A stretch of 9,216 nucleotides of DNA from an uncultured Syntrophobacterales bacterium (GTDB lineage: Bacteria > Desulfobacterota > Syntrophia > Syntrophales > UBA5619). How positions within the stretch are numbered: the first letter of the stretch is position 1; each line of letters begins with the position of its first letter. This document shows positions 1-4,921 of this stretch, one piece after another. The position numbers and the translations under genes were made by a program. The notes below the pieces were generated by a model. It was not told the DNA's origin. It saw nothing but the letters and a program-made list of their open reading frames with translations, and did not search any database. The stretch spans positions 1-9,216 of the forward strand of contig CAIUXU010000141.1 of the NCBI GenBank assembly GCA_903903205.1. Direction: 5' to 3'.

Positions 1-306
1 CTGGGTCTGGATCTTCCGGTAGAGTTCCGCTCTCAGATCGGCCACGATCCGCTGACCGATGAAATTCATCAGGATCGTCTGGGCGTAGCTGCATGCCCCT
101 TTGACGAGATAAATGCCGACGACGGCGAGCGGAATCCACTGAAGCATCCCATCGTTTCTCTTTAGAAATATCTCGTCTAAGGTCGGTTTGACGAGAAAAG
201 CGAGCGCCGAGGTTGTTGCGCCGGTGACGAGCATGCAGATCATGGCGATCGAAAACTTGAACGCATGTGGCTTTGCCAGTTTCAGGAGTCTTTTGAAAAT
301 GTCCAC
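1..306 (-). CDS. msbA: MsbA-type lipid A flippase, N-terminal fragment
   Basis: The first 102 codons of an ABC exporter are visible; the rest lies beyond the window's left edge. The family flips core lipid A (or other lipids) across the inner membrane using ATP. The fragment reads M-DIFKRLLKLAKPHAFKF, then a first hydrophobic helix (about residues 18-40), the segment LVKPTLDEIF typical of MsbA-like proteins, a second hydrophobic segment (about 58-80), and the cytoplasmic-loop sequence GQRIVADLRAELYRKIQ (84-100). The ATPase domain is off the window. I read the start as GTG at 306, preceded by a purine-rich Shine-Dalgarno (GGGGGAG) 10 nt upstream. It follows lpxB after 76 nt that contain a strong palindrome. 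Its position after lpxB supports msbA over a generic exporter. The MsbA assignment rests on motif and context only. Confidence 0.85.
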   Translation of the reverse strand, partial: MDIFKRLLKLAKPHAFKFSIAMICMLVTGATTSALAFLVKPTLDEIFLKRNDGMLQWIPLAVVGIYLVKGACSYAQTILMNFIGQRIVADLRAELYRKIQTQ

Positions 307-316
307 CTTTTATTCT

Positions 317-323
317 CTCCCCC
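317..323 (-). promoter_or_regulatory. Ribosome binding site of msbA
   Basis: On the minus strand this reads GGGGGAG, ending 10 nt before the GTG at 306-304. It supports the non-ATG start of msbA. It lies 16 nt downstream of the palindrome at 340-384, so a folded palindrome would end close to the ribosome's landing site. Confidence 0.55.
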
Positions 324-339
324 ACTCTTTCAATATACG

Positions 340-384
340 AGGGGCAGTGCCCTATTAATTCGGAATTAATAGGGCACTGCCCCT
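340..384. repeat. 45-bp perfect palindrome of two inverted mini-hairpins (REPIN-like)
   Basis: Two 22-nt arms (340-361 and 363-384) are exact reverse complements around a single centre base at 362. Each arm holds its own small inverted repeat: GGGCA-G-TGCCC at 342-352 and GGGCA-C-TGCCC at 372-382. The arms are joined by an AT-rich palindromic linker (TATTAATTCGGAATTAATA). Two inverted hairpin units with a short spacer is the architecture of REPIN/BIME elements spread by REP-associated tyrosine transposases. I see no second copy in this window, so the repeat-family assignment is inference. The lpxB stop codon (TAG, 385-383) overlaps its edge. No T-run follows on either strand, so it does not look like an intrinsic terminator. 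As RNA it would fold into about 21 bp of stem between lpxB and msbA. Confidence 0.8.
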
Positions 385-1534
385 AATTAAAAAGCATGTC
401 GCAGGCGATCTGCGCTGTCCGTTGAGACGCACCGGGCGTTCCCAATTTCCCCCGGATCCCGGAGAGTGCGAGCTTCATCTCCCGCGCTCTGCCGTGCCGG
501 GTGATAAGCTCCCTCATCTCGGCAGCGATTCTTTCCGGATTTGCGTCGTTCTGGATCAGCTCGGGGACCACGGCCCGCCCGGCGATCAGGTTCACCAGGC
601 TGATGTGGTCCACCTGAATGAACCTCCGACCGATCGCATAGGAGAGGCCGGAGACCTTGTAAACGACGACCATCGGGGTCTCGAGGAGCGCCGTCTCCAG
701 TGTAGCCGTTCCTGATGCGACCATGGCCGCGTCGGCGACGGCGACGATGTCGTACATCTCATCCGGGATAACGTTGACCCGGACGGGAAACTGCCGGAGG
801 ATATCCCGGACAAAATCGGGAGCAAGCGTTCCGGCGAGCGGGAGAACGAACTGGATCGGGGAGATCTTCTCAATCAGGATCCGGCAGGCGCCCAACATCT
901 CCGGCAGGAGTCTCGCAACTTCCGACTTTCTGCTTCCGGGGAGGATGGCGATCGTGACCGCCTCCTCCTGCAGGCCGAACCGTTTCTGCGCCGCGGCTCG
1001 TGGATATTTTCTCGTGACCTCGTCCAGCAGCGGATGGCCGACAAAGGTGACGTCCACGCCGGCTTTCCGGTAAAATTCCTCCTCGAAAGGGAGGATTACG
1101 GCCATCCGGTCCACCGTATTCCGAATGATGTCGATCCGATCTTTCCGCCAGGCCCATACCTGGGGGCTGATGTAGTAGAGAACCTTGATTCCGCGCTTCC
1201 TGGCGGCTCTTGCGAGCGGGAGGTTGAAGTCCGGATAGTCGATCAGGATGAGCAGAGCGGGCGGTGTTTTTGTGAGCGTGTTCGTCAGGCGGCGCATCAC
1301 CCGGAGGATCATTCCGAGCTTGAAGACCACCTCCGTCAGTCCCACCACCGCCATGTCGGCTGCATCGGCCAGGAGTTCCACCCCTGCCGCCTGCATCTTT
1401 TTCCCTCCCATGCCGTAGAAGGAGAGATCCGGATTGATCTGGTGCATGGCCCGGACCAGATTGCCGCCGTGCAGGTCCCCGGAGGCCTCTCCGGCGACGA
1501 TCATGACCCTCCGCGCGTTCACGGCTGCTTCCAT
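383..1534 (-). CDS. lpxB: Lipid-A-disaccharide synthase
   Basis: Glycosyltransferase family 19 enzyme that joins UDP-2,3-diacylglucosamine and lipid X (2,3-diacylglucosamine 1-phosphate) into the lipid A disaccharide 1-phosphate on the inner face of the inner membrane. The 383 residues match the usual length (E. coli 382). Visible motifs are VAGEASGDLHG (13-23), IDYPDFNLPLA (98-108; D99 aligns with the E. coli residue D98 needed for activity), SPQVWAW (123-129), LPGSRKSE (198-205; R201 matches the essential E. coli arginine) and SGTATLETAL (274-283). The start is ambiguous. The ATG at 1534 overlaps the upstream oxidoreductase by 16 nt, but its purine-rich AAGAAGG abuts it with no spacing. A GTG at 1522 gives a classic GTGA 4-nt overlap and would start NARRVMIVAGEASGD, nearer to family N-termini. 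The stop codon touches the palindrome at 340-384. Confidence 0.96.
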   Translation of the reverse strand: MEAAVNARRVMIVAGEASGDLHGGNLVRAMHQINPDLSFYGMGGKKMQAAGVELLADAADMAVVGLTEVVFKLGMILRVMRRLTNTLTKTPPALLILIDYPDFNLPLARAARKRGIKVLYYISPQVWAWRKDRIDIIRNTVDRMAVILPFEEEFYRKAGVDVTFVGHPLLDEVTRKYPRAAAQKRFGLQEEAVTIAILPGSRKSEVARLLPEMLGACRILIEKISPIQFVLPLAGTLAPDFVRDILRQFPVRVNVIPDEMYDIVAVADAAMVASGTATLETALLETPMVVVYKVSGLSYAIGRRFIQVDHISLVNLIAGRAVVPELIQNDANPERIAAEMRELITRHGRAREMKLALSGIRGKLGTPGASQRTAQIACDMLFN

Positions 1535-2505
1535 CCTTCTTCGGATGATCCGGCAAGGAAAGGGGCCCGTTCCCGGTTTCGGATGATGGCATCGTTGATA
1601 CGGAGGGCCAGTTCCAGCGCGTCACGCCCATCCCTGCCGGATACCGGCGGGGGCGTCCGGTCCGCCACGGCACGGACGAAGGAGCGGATCTCCTCCTCCA
1701 GCGGGTCTGTAGCTTTGATCTCCACGGGATTTTCCGTGATTTCGATCTGGCCTCCGGCGCCACGTCGCCGACTCAGCGAAACGAGCTCCCGCTTGTTGAA
1801 ATCCACGGCATGGTAGCCTTCGACTCCGAAAAACCGGATCTTCTGCATGATCTTTCCCGTGACCCTGCTCGCGGTGATGTTTACCACGCAGCCGCTCGCG
1901 AAGGTCAGGCGGGCGTTGGCGATGTCCACCTTGTCGGAGAGAACCGAAACCCCGACGGCGTCCACAGTCGTTACCGGGGAACGGACGAAATGGAGGATGA
2001 TGTCGAGGTCGTGGACCATCAGGTCGAGGATGACGTCCACATCCGTGCCCCGTTCGAAGAAGGGGTGGAGGCGGTGGGATTCGATGAAAAGCGGCGTCCC
2101 CATCAGGGTCCGAAGGGCCACGACAGCCGGGTTGAACCGCTCGACGAAGCCAATCTGGAAGACCAGCTTTTTTGCCCCGGCCAGCGCGATCAGTTCGTCC
2201 GCTTCGGCGAGTGTCGTGGCGATCGGTTTTTCAAGCAGGACGTCCACCCCGGCCTTCAAGAAGATCGAGGCGACCTCATGGTGGGCGCCGGTAGGCACGG
2301 CAATCGAGACGGCGTCAACCTTTCCCAGAAGCCCGCGGTAGTCCGTCAAAACCTCGCAGTCGCAGCCTTCGGCGGCCTTTCGGGCATTCTCCACCGATAG
2401 ATCCGCGACGCCGACGACCCGGCATTCCGGTATTTTTAGATATTTCTGGAGGTGGTAGCGGCCCAGATGGCCGGTTCCCACCACACCAATTCTGATCTTA
2501 TCCAT
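1519..2505 (-). CDS. Gfo/Idh/MocA-family oxidoreductase, possible GnnA
   Basis: NAD(P)-dependent sugar oxidoreductase of 328 residues. The Rossmann fold opens with GVVGTGHLGRYH (7-18). The family's EKP motif is at 92-94, with K93 the usual catalytic lysine. The C-terminal domain carries DLMVHDLDIILHF (161-173), the family's D-x3-H-D-x-D signature. It lies between lpxA and lpxB. In Acidithiobacillus ferrooxidans, gnnA, a member of this family, lies in the same place and oxidises the 3-OH of UDP-GlcNAc. GnnB then transaminates it so that LpxA can attach an amide-linked acyl chain. That makes GnnA-like activity a reasonable inference, but no aminotransferase is visible here and the family is functionally broad. 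The ATG follows the lpxA stop after only 6 nt, with no good Shine-Dalgarno, which suggests translational coupling. The 3' end overlaps lpxB. Confidence 0.9.
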   Translation of the reverse strand: MDKIRIGVVGTGHLGRYHLQKYLKIPECRVVGVADLSVENARKAAEGCDCEVLTDYRGLLGKVDAVSIAVPTGAHHEVASIFLKAGVDVLLEKPIATTLAEADELIALAGAKKLVFQIGFVERFNPAVVALRTLMGTPLFIESHRLHPFFERGTDVDVILDLMVHDLDIILHFVRSPVTTVDAVGVSVLSDKVDIANARLTFASGCVVNITASRVTGKIMQKIRFFGVEGYHAVDFNKRELVSLSRRRGAGGQIEITENPVEIKATDPLEEEIRSFVRAVADRTPPPVSGRDGRDALELALRINDAIIRNRERAPFLAGSSEEGWKQP

Positions 2506-2511
2506 AGGTTT

Positions 2512-3291
2512 CTATTTATCCCGGCAGATTCCTCTTTCCGAAGTCCGGATGAAATCGAGGAACTGCCGAACTTCGGGCAATCCCTCCACCTCCTCTTCGG
2601 CTTTCCGGATGGCGACGGCGAGGAGCAGCGAGGAACGGAAAATAATCCGGTAGGCCGCCTTGAGGGCCCCGATCGTCTCCTCTGTAAATCCCCGCCGTTT
2701 CAGACCGATCAGATTCAGACCGAAGAGCTTGGCGAAGTTGCCGGAGGCCATGACGAAGGGGGGGATGTCTTTGGTTACCGCCGAGGCGCCGCCGATGATG
2801 CAGTGGGCGCCAATTCGGGTGAATTGATGAACCCCTGTCAGGCCGCCGATGATCGCGTGATCATCCACGTGGATGTGGCCCGCGAGGTTCGCCGCATTGG
2901 CCATGACGATGTGGTTTCCCAGTTTACAGTTGTGGGCTACATGACAGTAGGCCATCAGCAGATTGTGGTCGCCGATTGACGTGACGCCAATGTCGTGGAC
3001 GGTGGACCGGTTGATCGTGACGTACTCCCGGATCGTATTGTGGCTGCCGATCACGACCCGCGTCGCCTCTCCCTGGAATTTCAGATCCTGGGGCGCGCCG
3101 CCGATCGAGGCAAACTGGGAAATCTGGTTCTCTTCGCCAATGTCGGTATGGGTTTCGATGACCACATGGGGGCCGATTTTCGTATTCTTCCCGATATGGA
3201 CGTCGGGGCCGATGATGCTGTACGGCCCGACATCGACCCCGTCCGCAAGCGTCGCGTCCGGGGAGATGATTGCTGTCTGGTGGATGTTCAT
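2512..3291 (-). CDS. lpxA: UDP-GlcNAc (or GlcNAc3N) 3-acyltransferase
   Basis: First step of lipid A synthesis: transfer of a 3-hydroxyacyl chain from ACP to the sugar nucleotide, in the cytoplasm, by a trimeric left-handed beta-helix protein. The 259 residues match the family (E. coli 262). Hexapeptide repeats run from about residue 1 to 180 and a C-terminal helical part follows. The catalytic histidine is H120 in HVAHNCKLGN (E. coli H125). H117, H139 and H155 align with E. coli H122, H144 and H160. GLKRRGF (196-202) is conserved. G168 aligns with G173, the 'hydrocarbon ruler' glycine that permits a C14 chain in E. coli. Where E. coli has H191 and E200 this protein has F186 and I195. The start is the ATG whose A is the last base of the lpxD stop (TGATG). 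No fabZ intervenes. The in-frame open stretch upstream is lpxD's shadow. Confidence 0.96.
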   Translation of the reverse strand: MNIHQTAIISPDATLADGVDVGPYSIIGPDVHIGKNTKIGPHVVIETHTDIGEENQISQFASIGGAPQDLKFQGEATRVVIGSHNTIREYVTINRSTVHDIGVTSIGDHNLLMAYCHVAHNCKLGNHIVMANAANLAGHIHVDDHAIIGGLTGVHQFTRIGAHCIIGGASAVTKDIPPFVMASGNFAKLFGLNLIGLKRRGFTEETIGALKAAYRIIFRSSLLLAVAIRKAEEEVEGLPEVRQFLDFIRTSERGICRDK

Positions 3292-4325
3292 CACTTCTCT
3301 TTTTCCTCCTTTTTCTCCAGAGCCGCCACCCGGCGCTGAAGGGCTGCAAGCGTCTCTCGCATCTGCGGGAGTTTCGGGATGCACGCCTCCATTCTCAGCC
3401 ACTCCCTGTGGGGCATATGAGGCGTTCCGCCGATGATCTGGCCCGACGGGACATCCTTGTGGATCCCGGCCCGGGCTGCAGCCATGACGTGATCCCCGAT
3501 CCGGATGTGGCCGACGACCCCGGCCTGACCGCCGATCACGACCCCTTTCCCCAACTGTGCGCTTCCCGAGATGCCGACCTGGGCCACGATCACGGAAAAG
3601 GCCCCGATCACCACGTTGTGGGCGATCTGGACGAGGTTGTCGATCTTCACCCCTTGCTGAATCCATGTCCGTCCGAGGGTTCCGCGGTCGATCGTCGTAT
3701 TTGCGCCGATCTCCACGTCGTCGTCGATCTGGACGTGGCCGACTTGCGGGATCTTCCGGTTTTCCTGGCCGGGAAGGGCAAACCCGAACCCGTCGCTGCC
3801 GATGACGACCCCGGCATGGATAACAACCCGTTGGCCGATCCGGCACCGCCGATAGATGGTAACGCCGGGATAGAGTATGGAAGCCTCTCCGACAAAAGCG
3901 TCCCTGCCGATAAAGACCCCCGGGTAGAGCACGGCCTTTTTCTCAACACGCGCCCCGCGGCAGATGTGGACGCCGGGATACACCACAGCCTCCGGTGAAA
4001 CGTCTGCCCCCGCTTCGATGATTGCATCTTTATGGATCCCCCCCGTCTCTTCCTCTTCGGGGTAATAGAGAGCGAGAAGCCGGCCCAGGGCGGCATAGGG
4101 ATCCGCAACCGTCAGCAGGGTTTTCCCCGCGCAGGTTGTGCCCGTTGCTACCAGGATCGCGCTCGCGTCGGTGGTCTCCATCCGTTTCCGGTATTTCGGG
4201 TTGGCCACGAAGGTCAGATCTCCAGGGCCGGCTTCGTCGATTCCCCGGATTCGTTCGATCACGACCTCGCCGTCGCCACTGACGTTGCCATCCAGAAACG
4301 AAGCGATCTCACTGAGTGTTTTCAT
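3291..4325 (-). CDS. lpxD: UDP-3-O-acylglucosamine N-acyltransferase
   Basis: Third acyl-chain step of lipid A synthesis: N-acylation of UDP-3-O-acylglucosamine by 3-hydroxyacyl-ACP, in the cytoplasm. At 344 residues it matches the family (E. coli 341). The N-terminal uridine-binding domain (about 1-95) includes RIRGIDEAGPGDLTFVANPKY (26-45), the family's conserved block. A left-handed beta-helix of hexapeptide repeats follows (about 98-290), with SDGFGFA (177-183) and IDNLVQIAHNVVIG (228-241), where H236 is the expected catalytic histidine. The C-terminal helix (about 318-344) ends in a Lys/Glu-rich tail; in E. coli this helical end is involved in ACP contact. The start ATG shares one base with the skp stop (TAATG) and has only a weak purine-rich site upstream, so translation is probably coupled to skp. 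It runs straight into lpxA, with no fabZ between. Confidence 0.97.
   Translation of the reverse strand: MKTLSEIASFLDGNVSGDGEVVIERIRGIDEAGPGDLTFVANPKYRKRMETTDASAILVATGTTCAGKTLLTVADPYAALGRLLALYYPEEEETGGIHKDAIIEAGADVSPEAVVYPGVHICRGARVEKKAVLYPGVFIGRDAFVGEASILYPGVTIYRRCRIGQRVVIHAGVVIGSDGFGFALPGQENRKIPQVGHVQIDDDVEIGANTTIDRGTLGRTWIQQGVKIDNLVQIAHNVVIGAFSVIVAQVGISGSAQLGKGVVIGGQAGVVGHIRIGDHVMAAARAGIHKDVPSGQIIGGTPHMPHREWLRMEACIPKLPQMRETLAALQRRVAALEKKEEKEK
3305..3311 (-). promoter_or_regulatory. lpxA ribosome binding site inside the lpxD tail
   Basis: On the minus strand this reads AAGGAGG, 13 nt before the lpxA ATG; a second purine run (GAGAAG) lies nearer. It is part of the codons for the Lys/Glu-rich end of LpxD (EKKEEKEK), so the same bases code for the LpxD tail and recruit ribosomes for lpxA. 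The spacing is longer than ideal, which fits the 1-nt stop/start overlap and coupled re-initiation. Confidence 0.55.
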
Positions 4326-4858
4326 TACTTTTTCGGCTTGTATGTCTTGTTGAATTCGTCGATGACTCGTTTCGTCAGGTCATTTTCCTTCGAGGAATAG
4401 GCGAGTGGGATCGCGCTGATGTCTACGATCATGCTGTATTTTTCCTTTTCGCCGATGGACTGGACCAACTTCAGGATTTCGGGGATCATCTTCTTCGAGA
4501 GGTCCTGATCTTTTGCCTGGAGTTCCTCGTTTGAATCCTTGACTATGATCTGATAGTCCCGAAATTTCTTCTGGTAGGCTAACTCTTTCTCCTTCATGAC
4601 ATCCTCTTTGAGGAGCGGTCGCTGTTTTTCGAGCTCATCCTTGAGTTTTTTCAACTCGGCTTCCTTCTCCTGAATGGCCGCCTTGTCTTTTTCGAAGCTC
4701 TTCTTGAAATCCTCGGCCGCCTTCTTGCCGGCGCTGGAGGTAAGCATAATCTCCCGGATATCCACAAAACCCGTTTTTTCAGCCGCCGCGGCGGGAGAAG
4801 CCGCGATGATGAGGGTCAGCATCAAAATGCCTGCAACAAACCATCCATATCTTTTCAT
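4325..4858 (-). CDS. skp: Periplasmic chaperone Skp/OmpH
   Basis: Small periplasmic holdase of the OmpH/Skp family, which binds unfolded outer-membrane proteins on their way to the BAM complex. The 177 residues (E. coli precursor 161) begin with a signal peptide: KR at 2-3, a hydrophobic core at about 7-22, and a likely cut after the Ala run ending at 26. The mature start, KTGFVDIREIM, matches the family's 'vgyVd...v' first strand. Residues about 45-125 are very rich in Lys and Glu, with heptad-like spacing: the long coiled-coil tentacles. The C-terminal part (about 126-170, IPEILKLVQSIGEKEKYSMIVD) returns to the trimerisation body. A good Shine-Dalgarno (AAAGGGGAAA) precedes the ATG. Its position directly after bamA is the classic arrangement. 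Identity rests on fold pattern plus context, since sequence conservation in this family is low. Confidence 0.92.
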   Translation of the reverse strand: MKRYGWFVAGILMLTLIIAASPAAAAEKTGFVDIREIMLTSSAGKKAAEDFKKSFEKDKAAIQEKEAELKKLKDELEKQRPLLKEDVMKEKELAYQKKFRDYQIIVKDSNEELQAKDQDLSKKMIPEILKLVQSIGEKEKYSMIVDISAIPLAYSSKENDLTKRVIDEFNKTYKPKK

Positions 4859-4921
4859 GAAACATTTCCCCTTTCTTGTTGGTGAATCATTAACAGAAGG
4901 TAACCGCTGCCTTCCGGTTTT
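4859..4921 (-). other. 63-nt bamA-skp spacer with skp ribosome binding site
   Basis: This holds the skp Shine-Dalgarno (minus strand AAAGGGGAAA at 4874-4865, with 8 nt between GGGGA and the ATG). Two weak, mutually exclusive 5-6 bp inverted repeats near the bamA stop (AACCG/CGGTT and GAAGG/CCTTC) have no T-run. I see no convincing promoter boxes. It is probably a plain intercistronic spacer. Confidence 0.6.

Noticed and set aside
340..384. The palindrome as a rho-independent terminator between lpxB and msbA
   Set aside because: The stem is strong, but no T-run follows on either strand (minus strand continues CGTATATTG; plus strand continues AATTAAAAAG).
870..1763. 297-codon minus-strand frame spanning the lpxB/oxidoreductase junction
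   Set aside because: It is in another frame across two clearly recognised genes. The translation is dominated by Arg, Gly and Pro, typical of out-of-frame GC-rich sequence.
1034..1816. 260-codon plus-strand frame opposite lpxB and the oxidoreductase
   Set aside because: Antisense shadow of two motif-confirmed genes, with no domain of its own.
3292..3846. In-frame extension of lpxA upstream to an ATG at 3846
   Set aside because: The added residues are low-complexity Arg/Pro/Asp sequence lying inside lpxD in another frame. The ATG at 3291 gives the normal LpxA length and N-terminus and a 1-nt overlap with the lpxD stop.
4859..4921. Hairpin terminator or sigma-E-type promoter between bamA and skp
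   Set aside because: Only 5-6 bp alternative stems with 8-9 nt loops and no T-run, and no -35/-10 pair with sensible spacing that I could defend.
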